Below are positions 1 through 12,786 of a stretch of DNA of 64,000 nucleotides, one piece after another. The position numbers and the translations under genes were made by a program. The notes below the pieces were generated by a model. That model saw nothing but the letters and a program-made list of their open reading frames with translations. It did not search any database and was not told the DNA's origin. Source of the DNA: Agelaius tricolor (taxonomy: Eukaryota; Chordata; Aves; Passeriformes; Icteridae); NCBI GenBank assembly GCA_023055355.1, contig JALJCS010000001.1:55867381-55931380 (forward strand), written 5' to 3'. Each line of letters starts with the position of its first letter. Position 1 is the first letter of the stretch.

Positions 1-2591
1 TTAGTCTGGAAGAACTGTAAGCACAATTTAATCATTTAATTATTGGCTGTTACAAAAGAAAAATTTAAATTGGCAATATGTTGACTGCTTTAAGTGGTGT
101 TGTCCTACACACCATTCTTATGACTCAAGGCTATAAAAATAACTGATTATTTTTAGCCAAAATAGATGGCTTTTTCATTGAGTTTTCTCTGGTTTTCTAT
201 GTCACACATACTTTTATTTTTCTAAGCCAGTTGAATTTCACATGAATTTTCTGCCAGATCTGAGACTCTCTCTGAGAGTGACCAGATGACTTTGGACTCT
301 GTGACATAAACCCTCTTTGAAGAGATAACACTCTGTCTGTTATCTTATTGTGTTCCCTGTGATCCCACTTTGGTGTTAGTTTGAGCTGTCCTCACACCTC
401 TGGGATGGTTGGATCAAACTTTGGGACAGATTAGTCCCCCTCTTTGAGATGGTTTCACTCCTGAAATCTATTGAATTTGATTGATACCTGAACTATATAT
501 ATATCCATATAAATAAGCTATCATAAGCATATATCCTCTTATATTGTTATTATAATGTGCCAAAATTGGTGTTTCCATTGTCATTATGATAAGTTGCTTA
601 TATAGTAACTTTATTGTAACCTGTAATACATCTAGTGGGTTTCTGTACTTATATTGGTTATTAATTAGGATTGGTTATTCCTGTTATTGACCATTGCCAT
701 GCTATTGATTGCTAATGATTAATTATTAATTGCTGATAGTATTTTCTAATAGCTCAATATATTTAGATATATTTGCTTTATTCATCTGAGGTATAATTTC
801 TAGTCTTGATTTCTGTGGCTTTGTGATAATTTGCAACAAAATAGAGAAATTTAGACGACAAAAGCTTCCAAGATACTGTATTATGAAATTCAATGAACCC
901 AAGGTTGCAATCTCTACACGCCAACAGTTCTGGGTAACATTTTTGGTCATAACAGGTCCACATCATATATCCATACATGCTATATGATTTTTTTTTTTCT
1001 CTGTGCATTGTGTCTTTCTTTGCTCTTGATAAAAAGAGAAAGAAATGTTTCTACAGAAGCTCACAAATCTATGTGGTGAAGCTACATCAGTGATGATGTT
1101 CCTCTTTAGTTCCTCTTTAAACTCCAGATTTGAATTTTGCAGCTTAAAACTTTGCTTCAACCTGTAATTGGCAAGCAGTACGTTTCAGAGCCAGAGTTTG
1201 ATAAGTCTGTCTCAATTCTATTCCGTTTGCTCTTGCAAACAGTAATTAAGTGTAATTATGTGGAAAAAATGTTGATTGAAAAATGTGTATTTGCAAACCT
1301 GAGTTTGAATGGACCTACATTGCACTGAGAATATAGCTTCTCCAATCCCTTTTTTTTATGAAATCACCACAAAATTACAGTGCATACTATTTTGTACAGT
1401 GTAACAAACCCCAGGGTAGCTGTAAGAATGGAGTGTTCTGTTCTCCTCTGCAGTCACATTCATCTTTGAAGCACATTTTTAATAAGGGTTTCAAAAATGA
1501 CTGCATTCATTGCATAGAGAAATTGGTAGGCAGGTTGAAGGGATAAAATGATTCAACTATGAATTTATAATTTTATGTGGATTCTTTGTCTCACCTTAGT
1601 TATTCTGTTTCAGGAGTCACTTATTCAGAAAGTTTTCTGTGCCAGAGGAACAAAATTTGTTCTAAGCATACTTCTCTGTGTAGAAAATTTTCTATGCTTT
1701 ATCTTTTCAGTAACAATACAAACTTTCAGCATGGACTTATCTATTTTGCTATCTTACCAAAAAAAAAGAGGAACCTCCTATCTAAACCACAGAATATTTA
1801 AGAAAATAGCGTATGTATGCATGGTGTTTACAAAGTTTCTGGGTTTTTTGCTACAGCAGAGATAACTCAGAAGATAAAATGACAGTAATCTCATGTTAAG
1901 ATGAAATAGGAAATCCATATACAACTAAAAACTAAAGGGTTTTGTCTACTCCCTTGATGCCACCTTTGAGATTTTGATAACATAGCTGTGGATAAAAGTG
2001 CAAATATTCAGAACTGATTTCTTTGTAGCTTCTCTGTACTTTTCTGCCCTTTAAGGAATTGAAAAATAAAAAGAAAGCTTTCATAAAACTTTTCTGTTCT
2101 ATACCAAAAATGCAAAATAACCATAAACCATCTCTTTCCATTGTGAAATTAAATCCATTTCAAGAAGGAAATAATAAGTTTGGTTTTCCTCTAGGGGAGT
2201 ATTTTTTTAATATTTCCAGCTCAAATGTTTGTTTCATACATTAAAAAAAAACAGTTTACTCTGTTTGAGGAAAGAGAAACTTATTACAACTGAACTGAAA
2301 CATCTTACAGATTCTAAATATAACCTTACATATAATGAATACTGTAGATTTACATATATTAAATGAATTTAATTCTGATTAAAGATATAGCAGTACAGGA
2401 AAAAACCCCAAAACACTGGTAAGTTAATAGCAGTAGCATATTTATTCATGTTTGTATAACATTTCAAAAAGTTATTTGTTGCTGTAAGCTATCTCTTCTG
2501 TGCCAATAGAAGTGGCTATAGAATTCAGCCCAACACTGTTAAAAATTTCAGTTGAAAATAGCTTGTGATCAGAGTTTTCAAACACCTTTAG
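1..2591. other. Unique A+T-rich sequence, no gene seen
   Basis: No gene, RNA gene or recognisable transposon. There is a short (TA) tract near 496-507 and scattered poly-A/T. The open frames here (up to 96 codons near 1575-1865) are rich in Phe, Ile, Leu and Ser, as expected of chance frames in A+T-rich DNA, and have no upstream or downstream partner. Confidence 0.6.
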
Positions 2592-2682
2592 TTCCTTCTA
2601 TTTTTGCAGAGAAAAGGTTTCTGGTTTTCATTCAGCTTATACCATGCTGCTTTCCTGACTCTATTACCCTTCTTCAGTTGCA
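2592..2682 (-). repeat. Two-copy dispersed repeat, copy A
   Basis: This 91-bp segment aligns with 6825-6912 at 75 of 88 columns (about 85%) plus one 3-bp indel; 11 of the 13 differences are transitions. Read on the minus strand, copy A is open for about 30 codons, including the stretch W-Y-K-L-N-E-N-Q. The indel is exactly one codon, and about five of the differences are synonymous. Similarity fades outside these limits, with perhaps 25 weakly alignable bases on the lower-coordinate side. It could be two fragments of an old, unrecognised interspersed repeat, or a duplicated coding segment. The family was not identified. Confidence 0.7.
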
Positions 2683-3354
2683 AGTAACCTAATACAGGAA
2701 AAAAACCCATCATTTAAATAACATATTCCTAACCTGAAAAGTATTAAGCTCAAGACAGTGTCTCTTTGAACCACTACAAATTGAGCAAGACATTGCAAAT
2801 TGTCTCATTTAGCAATTTTAATCTACAAATGAGAAAATGTCACTCATTACAATTCTGCACTTGGTTCCCTTATTTTCAAAATATAGTATATTGGCCACAA
2901 ATACAAAATAAGAATCCATGAGTTATGTTAAATATGACAAATGATTTTTGAAGATTAATAAAAGAGCTCATATATGGTGAGAAAAGGTAAATTTTTATGC
3001 ACATTTTTCTGTCTTGAAGCACAGCTTTGATATCTGAAACAAAGAAATCTCTGCAGAAACATGTGGGCACTCATGTCTGGGCAAAGATTATGTGTGGAGA
3101 TCTTTAAATGCCAAACTACCCACGGTGAATATTAACTACCAACAATAAAGAAGACTCAGTTAGAGAGCACTGAAGAAATGGGCGTGAAATCAAATGCATC
3201 TATGTCGAATTTGACCAAAGTCACTGGAAGGTTGCTCTCTGTTTTTTTTTTTAAAGGTCATTTAAACCAGAGAAGAGTCATGAAGACTGGGAAAAGACAA
3301 ACATCAGGTCAAGTTTCCAACAGTAATTTAGAATTAATTCTAATTTTTAAGATG
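2683..3354. other. Unique sequence, no gene seen
   Basis: A+T-rich with no recognised element. On the minus strand, immediately upstream of repeat copy A, there is a pyrimidine-rich tract ending in a TAG, which resembles a splice acceptor leading into that segment. This is noted because it bears on whether copy A was once an exon. Confidence 0.5.
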
Positions 3355-3431
3355 GCCTTGCCCTGCATTTGAGATTGGACTTTGTGATTCCCTGAGATTC
3401 CTTCTGACCTGAAGCATTGCAATATTTTGAT
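3355..3431 (+). mobile_element. Old CR1 LINE 3' tail (degraded)
   Basis: The order of words matches the last 70-80 bases of an avian CR1 in + orientation: a 'ccctgc' stretch, a 'ttggact..gtgat' stretch, 'ccttctgacct', then a decayed terminal repeat 'attgcaatattttgat'. Many substitutions mark it as an old copy. The 5' boundary is unclear. Recognition is by eye and less secure than for the copies at 20.6, 40.4 and 45.6 kb. Confidence 0.5.
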
Positions 3432-4758
3432 AAATCTTGTAGTCAGATTTTGAGGCAATAATTCATATGGGCATGTAGCTTGAGACAGAGGGAATCTGAA
3501 GCAGCACTTGTATATAACAAGAGAGCATGTGTAATTTTAGAATATTGTCAAGGAAGTTGTCTGCATTATGGATAAAAGGGTGCATTGGTATTAGAATGAT
3601 TTGTGGGTGGGACTGTGGTTAGCAATAAAGTGATTTTCTCGCTTCCTTTGTAATAGTTTCAGATCTATGGGTTTTTGTGCTAAAATAGAAGTTTATCTAT
3701 ATGCCCTTATTTAACTCTGAATGCTGGATTTGCACTTTGTTGACATGATTTATAAGTGTTTGATTATAGCCGCAGCTAGTTGATGGAGAGAAGCATTTCC
3801 TGACTAAAATGTCATCACTTCACCTTTGTGCTTTGAGGTAAGAAATAGGCTCAATCTATTTAAGTTCTTTGACAGTAAACACTATCAGATGCCTTTCCCT
3901 GAGGGGCTCATTATCTCAAGTGGCAGATTTTGCCACTAACAGCACACTCAAAAACGGTTTGAGAAGCCAAGGTAAGGTAAAATCTGCTTTGTGTAATGAG
4001 CAATCTTGGAGGATATGAACAAGATCGTTTTCATACCTAAGTGCGTGAATAACTGTGAGTCAGCCGCGAACAACAGTGGCAGCAAAAAGAAAGGTGAAAG
4101 CAATTAATTTTTACCAGTTCTTGTAGATCAGCTTTTTTATGCTGTTTACCATCATGGTATCTGAAACATTCTAACATGTCAGAGGCAGAAGTTACTGATG
4201 GGATGAAAACTAGTCTGGCATGGAAGAGCCATCTGCCTAGTTAAGGTCAGAAAGCAGTGTAAAGAACCTGAGAGAGCAGGAGAGGTGGCTTATTGAAAAG
4301 TCTGGGGAAGGTTCATCAGTGGAGATCTGAAGACTGATGTTTGAGTGATACAGGTTTACTTTATCCGTGTTACAGGAGCAGCCCATGAGAAACAAAGAAC
4401 ATTCACAGAATTCAAGTCATGTACCACAAAAAGGCAGGGTATGAACAACTGATACGTGAGAAACTCAGATGTGAATGTGTTCAGATGGGAGGGAAGACTC
4501 AACTTTGTAGGTAGGGAGAGTGGTGCCATTGTTATTCTATTCCCTCTTCTTTCAAGTCCCAACAAGGATGCCTTTCCAACAGTAACCTCAAGGCTGCTAT
4601 TCTGTTGTCCTGAGGTAAATACATCTTCAAATACCCTCCTTTCTCTGTTTGTAAAGGTCTCAGTCACTTTGAATAAATTTTCTGTAAGAAATAAAAATCA
4701 TTTGGAATGTAAGACAAACATTTATGTATGCATTTCACATTTTATTTTGTTTCTTCAG
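3432..4758. other. Unique sequence, no gene seen
   Basis: No recognised repeat or gene. Around 4540-4620 there is a pyrimidine-rich tract and a 'CCTGAG|GTAAAT' donor-like site (donor GT at 4615), but the 60-odd bases between them code for nothing recognisable. Confidence 0.5.
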
Positions 4759-5940
4759 GAAAAATCTGTTTTAGAAAAACAAATCTGCTTGCTGACTAAC
4801 TTGATAAAAGAGAAGCCATGAGAACATTTCTCAGCAATATAATACATTCAGTTTAATTTGTCAATATTGGATAAATACTATAATGTTCTGTTTGATGCTA
4901 CTGCTACTGCAAAATACAGCAGCATAATAATTATATTCTCTGCTATGCTATATTCTGGCAGTTACCAAGGAATTAAAAAATAGCAATGAAAGAGTCAACT
5001 ACATCATGTCAACTACAGGAAATTATTACCTCGATTGGACAATGAGCTATCCTAAACTCTTAGAAAGAATGATTCTAAAGAATTTATTGAACTCTATATA
5101 TGATAGCTGCCTTAACTGGATTTTATGTTTAAACCAGGATAATGTGGATGATACATATTAATATGACTATAACAAGAGATGGAGAGACAGTATATTTTAT
5201 ACCCAAAATGATGACAAAACTTCTTCTTTCCTTCCATAATCAGAATTACACTATCTACAGTGCAAATGAGGTGAGCATTGCAAAATTATTTTTAGCCTTA
5301 CTGTATAGAATCCAGCTTAAGCAATCAGCTGAATCTATTTCAAACCCTTTGAACTCTTTTGATTAGGACAAGTGAAACATAATCAAGTAGCACTGCTGTC
5401 AAAGTTCCTGTAGAAATCTGGCAAGCAAACAATCTAACCAGTTGGTTGGACTGATTTAAGCAACATTTTATAAATAGCATCAAGTTGCAAAAAAATCTGA
5501 AGCTTTTGGTTAACAGAATGAAAACTTACCAACAAATATTCAGGCCCTAGGAAATTACTATATTCCAACAACAGTTTGGTATATTATCCATAAATATTAC
5601 TTAGGGCTCATCTGAGTTAAACATGTTCTGTCTGAGATTGCTGGGAACTGGAAAGAGTCAGGAACTTATGTAAATCTAGAGAAGAAAAATCTCTTCGATT
5701 ACAGTGAAGTACTTGTGATGAGATGGGTGCTGATTACTTCACTTAGAGTGACAGAGAAAGGCAATTGAATGCTGCAGTAAAGAGGGTGATAAAAGACCAA
5801 TGCAGTCTGATTTTAAAGGAAACCTGTGCTCTTCTTCAAAGTCAAAGTTCAGAATTTAAAGCTCAGGTAAACTACCTGCATAAAAAGAGCTTTCAGTCTG
5901 AGATTCAACTCCTTCAAAGAGAAACTGTAGAGAAATAAGC
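4759..5940 (+). other. Cluster of exon-like segments, coiled-coil-like coding (unassigned)
   Basis: Three segments on one strand carry splice-like edges. (1) 4759-4821 follows a strong pyrimidine tract ending 'tttcttcag' and reads about 20 codons (E-K-S-V-L-E-K-Q-I...) to a TGA. (2) 5138-5270 (133 nt) follows 'tttaaaccag', ends at AATGAG|GTGAGC, and is open in one frame. (3) 5747-5866 (120 nt, exactly 40 codons, open in phase 0) follows 'ttacttcacttag' and ends at GCTCAG|GTAAAC; the same frame stays open for another 23 codons beyond that site. Segments 1 and 3 are rich in Glu, Lys, Gln and Leu, as in a coiled coil. The phases of the three segments do not join simply and no family was recognised. 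They may be decayed exons or chance pseudo-exons. Confidence 0.2.
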
Positions 5941-6824
5941 TGATAGTAACTTGTCCTGTGTAGTTCCAACGGAAAAGTAATGCTAACTCTAACACAATAT
6001 TTAGTGTATAGAAATGCCTAAACCTTTTTCAATTAAGTTTTAGAGGTCCTTAGTCAAGTGTATTCAGTCCCAGAATAAATTGAAATAATCTGACAGACCA
6101 TTATTTATTCAAAATAAAGTAATTTACCCATAAACAAAACTGCAGCTGTCAAACTTTTTTACCTTTCAAGGTAGGCTGTAACTGCATATGGTAGAAAATG
6201 CAGAAAGCAAGGACAGATTTATTGGCAGAAGATGCTCCTGAAGGTTTGTTTGGGGTGCATGTTTTTCAGTGCAAAAGTATAAATCTTTGAAAATCCATAT
6301 TCTTCTTAAAAGGTGTTTGAGTGACCACAATGACAAGGACAGGAGTTTAGACCATGGGGGTACCACCAGCCTTAACTGTCCCTGCCCTTCCCTTCCCCTC
6401 AGGACTCCTACTGGGGAGCCACTGGCCTTGTCAGTTCTCTGAAAGTTCATTCTGTCAGACCCAGTGGACACGATTTCCCCTTCTTCTCAAGGAAAGGAGT
6501 GGTAAAAACCTGCCCACAGCAGATGTTCAGAGATCTGATAGAAAGTGATGCTCTGGAAACCACATTCCTATGTTGTGCACTGATGAAATTATTTAAAGAG
6601 GAAATCCAGTCACAACTTTGTATATGTAAGGAAAACATAAGCCAATAAAAGAGCAGGAATTCCTGGGGTTTTGTAACAATTAGTTCTACTTATCTCAAGA
6701 AACTGTGATTTAACTAGGTTCTGGTAAAAAACTATTTTTTCTGTGAAGGTCTTGAAATACCTGAGCACTTTGAAGTTACTTTTTATGGCCTAAAACTATT
6801 TCAGACATTTTCTTATGTCTGTAG
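5941..6824. other. Unique sequence, no gene seen
   Basis: No recognised element. 6350-6480 is locally less A+T rich and carries overlapping open frames on both strands (about 100 codons on minus). Neither has coding-like partner signals, and I treat both as chance. Confidence 0.5.
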
Positions 6825-6912
6825 TTTCTTCTGTTTTCATAGAGAAAGGGGTTTTGATTTTCATTCAGCTTATACTATGCTTCTTTCTTGACTCCATTAC
6901 CCTTCAGTTGCA
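6825..6912 (-). repeat. Two-copy dispersed repeat, copy B
   Basis: Partner of 2592-2682, about 4.2 kb away in the same orientation. It lacks three bases relative to copy A. On the minus strand the matching frame has a TAG where copy A has TGG (Trp), so if this was ever coding, copy B is broken. A 71-codon minus-strand open frame (6897-7112) enters it from the other side. Confidence 0.7.
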
Positions 6913-8082
6913 CAAACAAGAGCAAGGCCATCCTTACAGTATCCCACTAGAGGAAACCAATACTTTGGGGGTATTTGACTAATGAAGAAGTATTTCCATT
7001 CCTCACCCTGCTTAGTGAGCAATGTTGCTGCATGCACAGGATCTTCAAAGATATCACAAGAAGGAGCTGGGATACTTTCACAAAAATAATGAGTCACTGC
7101 AGTAACCATCAATCATGAAAGGTGTCTATGTCAGAAAACGCAGAATTGTTGACCTTTTTTTTGACCTGAAATAACAAAAATATAAGCTTTGATGTACATG
7201 TTTCTAAACTAAAGTGTCTGTCTGCAAATCCTAGTTTGGGATTCAGGCAATTATCTTGCTAAAGGACATTTAAAAACTGTGTATGAAGATCCAAATATCA
7301 ATACTTAAGGTTCTCTGACATTATCATGTCTCATTAAAACATCTATCTATGAAAGATGATATTTGATTAACAAATCAGCTGCCCAAACTGATGTCTAGAG
7401 CCATCTGAGAAAGAAGTGAGAAATTTTAGTGTTTAAGATTACATTGGACATGCACGTTATCAGTTTTGATGTAGTTGATGTAATGTATTAGGCATTATGT
7501 TAATGTAGCTAGTAAAACTGAAGTGTAGAAAGATGCAATGGAATAGAAATATTACTTAATGCTTCCTTGAAATACTAAGATTCAGTTCTCTCTCCATCAC
7601 TATGAAAAAGATTTTGCTCAGGATGTGATCTTTCTAAATTTTTTCAGTAGATAACCTTCCTTATCATAAATGGCAAAGAATTATTTAAATTTCAATATGC
7701 AGTAGTTTTAAAAATGGCATTTGGACATATTATGAAAAGGATGTAAATGTATTTTTTTTTAAGTTCAGAAGGCCTAAAAATATCACTTTCTGTTTAAACT
7801 ACAGTATTATTGATTTTTGCCCATAAAAGACAGTTTGTCCTTAGTGTTCTAATTAAAATGTAAATTTCCTGTCCAAACTACCTTTCAGCAATAATAAACT
7901 GATTTAGAACCTAATTTAAAGAAAAATATCAGGGAATAATATCTTATTTTCCTATATTTTCCTTATATTCCTATAAGCAATATACAAGATCAATGCACTA
8001 TTTTCATTATTGCCACTAAAATATATTCTTGAAAATACACTCAGTTTAGCACGTGTATAAAGAATGCTTTACAAACCAATAT

Positions 8083-8101
8083 TACTACTACTACTACTAC
8101 T
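8083..8101. repeat. (TAC)n microsatellite
   Basis: About six uninterrupted TAC units, a short simple repeat with likely length variation. Confidence 0.9.
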
Positions 8102-9789
8102 CTTCAAAGTGTTAACTACATTAAGATTATAATTTACACTCCTGATCTTACATCATTATATTATCATTGAAAATAATTTATTGGCAAAAACCCAAAAAAC
8201 CCAAACAACTAGGGAATTAAAAAATGGCAAAGTTTGGATTCTTACCTTCTGAATTAAGGTCCTAACATGAGTTCTCTAAGATGAAAGAGAAACCCTTGAG
8301 AACAGAGTCAGCAGCAAGGGCAACCCAGGCCTTTTGTGAGCTATTTCTCTTTCTTAAATGCTTTACTTAAGGGCTACAACTGGGTTGTAGGAAAACAAGA
8401 CTGAAGAACTTAGAAACCAAGACATGCATGCTCTTCCTTTGAACAGAATAGTCCATTCAGGAAAGCAATACTATTCATGATTCAGTTTGATGATCCATTA
8501 AACTTCTAGAAAATCAAGCTGTATTTACAAGACTCTCTTCTTGCTTGTCAGCATTTTCCAGGAAGATATTAGGTATAATTGACGTACATTATTCCAGGTG
8601 TAAGAAGTCTCTAAAGGTAAAAAATTTGAAATAGTTGTGATCTTGATTCTAAATTTCACTTGTAATTTCTTTATACTTTAATATTTTTGTATGGTTACTC
8701 ATAACCAGTCCCTCATCAAGTCATATATGCTGGAAAGAGGAAGAATTTTTAAATGAAAATAAATCAGTGGGCTATTTCTGTGTCTTTTATATCTGACTCT
8801 TCTCTTGATTAATGAATCCTCTCCTCACTCACTTAAATGCTAAAAAAGCTGCTATTTTAATTTTCACTTTCTCTGACAGCCCTGAAACTAAACTACTAGT
8901 AAGCTTTTATTTTATGCAAATCAGCATTTTACTATTAATATTTGGACCATTTCTGTCAAAGGCAGGATCAAAAGATAGAAAGGAACATAAGATGCTTCTT
9001 AAAAACTAGGACACTGCTAAAAAATATTGAAAGATCAATTAATGATGGCAATTATTTTTCTAAGGACCCATTCAAGAAAAGTAGAGTATACATTCTCTTA
9101 CTGTGAGGCAGAGATGAAAGTTATCTCTTCAATGATATCTAACTTGAATACATTTCAAAGAGAAGTATTAAATGTTTGAGAGCCCAAACCAATCCATAGA
9201 CACAGAAATCAGCTGAGTCCTCAGAAAATGTTGAATTCAGCTGCAACCTCAGAAAATTTTAATTTATTCTTATCTCGTCATTTACTATTATATCTTAAGT
9301 TTAATACATAGTCCTACTTCTATAAGAATATGTCAGGAGTTTACTGGATGTGTTTAAACTTAAAGCAAAATCTAATTTCAGAGAAAATCATATATTAGGT
9401 AACATTTGTTTCTATTCTTTGGATGAACATTAAATATATTTCCATTAAATAAAAAGACAGGCAATTTCAAAACACACTTTACTGGGAATATTTCATTTTT
9501 ATGCAAGACAGTTAGAATTAATCATTCAGAATTCTTCAAAAAGCATACAGAAAAGATATAGAGAAACAGGGGATGTAATGACTGCTCATGAATGTCTTTG
9601 CAGCTACCCAGTATTCCTCCAGGTACAGTGATCAGCAGACATTCAGGAAAGAGGAGGAAAAATTAAACTGAAATCAAAAACAAAAAAATCCCTCAGTTTT
9701 TTGTTTGCTTCAGAATTTTATTTTAAAAATAGCAACTATAGTTATTATTGTGAATATAATTGAATAATTTGGCATTTGATACCTTCAAG

Positions 9790-9807
9790 TGCCTTTTGCA
9801 AAAGGCA
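9790..9807. repeat. Perfect 18-bp palindrome
   Basis: TGCCTTTTGCAAAAGGCA is identical to its reverse complement with no central spacer. It is a dyad in otherwise A+T-rich unique sequence, so either a dimeric protein site or chance. Confidence 0.95.
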
Positions 9808-10098
9808 GTGTAGGAAGAAAAAATTTGCCTCTTAAAAGCTAAACTACTGTACATGTGTTTGTCAGAATATTGTGTCTCTAAACAAACATTTTATGTCTAA
9901 GGTTTTGTTGCCCTCTTGGCTGTTTCTAAAGAACATTTACACATTCTGATTTTGTACACAGGCTGAAAAAGTCAGACATTCTTGCATTTTCTGTTCTGTG
10001 GTTGTACTCTTCAAGAATACTGTTCTCACCTAAAATCTAGAATTAGTTTTCTCTCTTCCTTTCATTTGAGCATCTGTTTTTACAATGTCTGACCCCTG

Positions 10099-10463
10099 AT
10101 GTCCCAAGTGGCCCCCAAAGTGGCTACTCTCCCAGTAAATCTATCTCAGCTCCCAGAGGGTTGGTCATGGCCACAAGGCTGCAGCCCAGAGCAGCAGCAC
10201 AGCCTGGGAAGCAGCAGAGCTCCGATGTGTGCAGAGGAGGGTTTGCTCCACCACCACAGGCAAACACTTGGGCTGCAAGGCAGAGCCAGCCCTCCCTGAA
10301 CAACCACCACTCCTCCCAAAAATATGTGGTTCCTCTTCCTTGCACGGTAGCCAGAGGTTTCCTGGGTTCTGCTGCAGGGGAAGTATACAGTGATTGGTGC
10401 CTATTTTGCTGTAATGCCAAAATGAGATTCCTCTTGGAAGCTGTGAATTTTAACAACCTCTAG
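10099..10463. other. G+C-rich patch in A+T-rich flanks
   Basis: Noticeably richer in G and C than the kilobases around it, and open on both strands for 100-110 codons as a result. No CR1 tail words are visible. It could be a fragment of an unrecognised retroelement (LTR or 5' LINE part) or a decayed exon or regulatory patch. No protein motif was recognised in any frame. Confidence 0.4.
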
Positions 10464-10971
10464 AACTTATCCCTCTTCCTACCACATAAAAGCAGTATTG
10501 ACACTGTTACTAAATTCTCAGAACAATGCAGAGCTTCTCAGAAATGGGTACAGCATTCGAAACCATTCTGATATTGGACTAAACTTTAAAGTATAAATAA
10601 TTTTCAGTACTTCTAACACTTTTAAGATACGACCCTTAATCTAGTCCAGTGACAGATGATAACCACAAGTCTGATATAACAGAATAGTGTCTAAAGAATA
10701 AAAGTATTCTTTAAAACAAAGAAGCAGTAAAACACATTTTCTTTTTGAAGGTAGCTGGTTCAGTCACAGCATTTTGGAATTAAAAGTTAATAATGAAGAG
10801 AATTACCTATCTACTCATGAGATTAGAAGAAAGAATCAAGTCATAGTACAGAATCACCTAAGCAGTCTTTATATCTCATTTCAGTTTCACAGAAGAAATT
10901 AGAAGTAAATGTTTGGGGAATGTGGTGTTCCATTTTAATTTAATTTATAACAGAGAACAATAGAAGAACTG
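10464..10971. other. Unique sequence, no gene seen
   Basis: Nothing recognised. Confidence 0.5.
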
Positions 10972-11080
10972 CTTTGAGCAACCTGGTCTCATGGAAGTTC
11001 CCCTGACCATGTTAGGGGGTTGGAACTAGCAGATTTTTAAAGCACCATACAACGCAAACCATTCTATTGTTCTATGATTT
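10972..11080 (+). mobile_element. CR1 LINE 3' tail
   Basis: Typical CR1 3' end in + orientation: 'gagcaacctggtct', then 'gttagggggttggaacta', then 'caaaccattctattgttctatgatt', which is the CR1 terminal repeat. It is about 110 bp, with the 5' side truncated as usual for CR1, and carries no coding capacity. Confidence 0.85.
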
Positions 11081-12786
11081 TCTTGGCATGGAAGGACCTA
11101 AAACTGAGGATGGTTCAATCTCACACTGCTATGAGGGAGTATCACATGCTGAAATTCATCTCAAGCTTACTCTTTCCAGCATTTTTTGCTGTCTTTTCCT
11201 CACTGAGAATAACAGAATCATCATAGAAAAGGTGTAATGGAATGTGGAGAGGGAACGAACATCACTGTTGTCTTTTGGAACATTTTGTACATTTCCAAAG
11301 AATGAAGTCTAAAAGAAGGTGAAAAAGGCTGAAAGAGGCCCCTGGAATCTGGCATGCACATCATGCAGAAACACTAAGAAAAGTGGATTTTTTCTTAATA
11401 TCTAACTCTAAAATAATAGGGTTTTGTGCCACAGTTCGTACCTTCTGGGTGTGTTGCACCATTTGCACCTAGATGAAAATGTATGAATACTTCAGGGGAG
11501 CTCTTTACTTTCACACAGAGGACTGTGGTGTATCACTAACAGACACCACCTTCCACTGAGGTGTTCACACATATATATTTTGCTCCAAGTCTTGCTCATT
11601 TGTATGGGACGAATGTAGCTTGCTGCCCAGAAACCTTCTTGACATAACAAAGGCACTGTAGAGTATACAGAAACTGCAGACTTCATTGTATGGCTGCAGC
11701 AGCATCTGTGAGATGTTGTCTCCAGTGAGCTGAGTATAGGCATTCTATATTTATCTGAGAAAGTGAATATAATCAAGGATTTCTTAAAGTCCTTGTTACT
11801 GTGACTGTTCCAGGTATTGTCAGCTAGAAATCCTGGGATGGACAGATGATATCAGAGTGCTGGGACAAATTCACCTTAACCACAAGGCGGCCAGCTGTGT
11901 GAGAAACTCTTTTGGATGTTAAATAGAATGAACAGCATCATTTGCCGTGGGTTAGTTACAGTGGGTTAACTTCTGTTGGGTGAAATTGGAGAAGTCTATA
12001 CTTTTGTGCAGGAGCATGTCCATAGTCCTATGAATCCTTTTAACTCCCAGTTCCCAACAGTCAGGGGCTAATAAATTTGGAATGGAGAAGTCCATCATGG
12101 GAAAAGCCATGGCCAAGGTCTCCAGAACCATTTTCCAAGTATGATTTAAAAACCTGTTGCAGGCTCTTTTGGAAAATAGAAATTGACAGGATCGATAAAC
12201 TTATGCAATGTTTCACCCTCCAGTGTTTCCCAAAATGTTTAAAGATAAATGACAGTGTAGATATTTTTGTGCAGTAACAATCCAGTTGCTGCACTCTGGG
12301 CATCATAAATCTTATGGTAAGGTTAAGAATTCCTCTTTTGAAAATACACAAACACATTAGAAGAAAACAAATGTCAGCACTATGCTAGGATTACTAACTA
12401 TTGCCTGGGAAAAAAAGGTTGAAATGGATAATAGAATAGAAAGGACATATTGTAGAAAAGCTTTGCTTCACAGACAGCTATCCATGAAGATGGAGAAACC
12501 AACTTTTAAGCTGCCAACTTTTATTTCTATTCGAAATAATTTGGCTTCAAACTCCAACTATACGTTCGTTGCCAGAATGAACTGCCTTTAAGGACTTTAT
12601 AATTTCTCCCTGTGAAAAAAGAAAAACTGTAATTGTGTCTCATTAGTCTTCTCTTTGACAATCTAAATAAAACTCATTAATATTCTGTGTAATACATTTT
12701 TAAGCTATTATTTCTGTTCTTCTTTTCAATGTCCTTTTAAAAATGTGGACAACCATGCTGAATGCAGCATTGCAGAATTAAACTCA
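11081..12786. other. Unique sequence, no gene seen
   Basis: No recognised element. A minus-strand open frame of 94 codons (11492-11776) and one of 98 codons (12061-12357) have no splice edges or motifs that I can support. Confidence 0.5.

Larger units (their letters stand above)
6913..10098. other. Unique A+T-rich sequence, no gene seen
   Basis: Contains a short (TAC) microsatellite and an 18-bp palindrome, listed separately. No gene or recognised transposon. The 65-66-codon open frames here look like chance. Confidence 0.55.

Noticed and set aside
4356..4821. Long overlapping open frames on both strands (103 and 121 codons)
   Set aside because: Mutual overlap on opposite strands and no coding features over most of it; only the last 20 codons after the acceptor at 4758 are kept as exon-like.
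10099..10463. Opposed 100-110-codon frames as a gene
   Set aside because: Open on both strands because the patch is G+C-rich and stop-poor; no recognisable domain in either.
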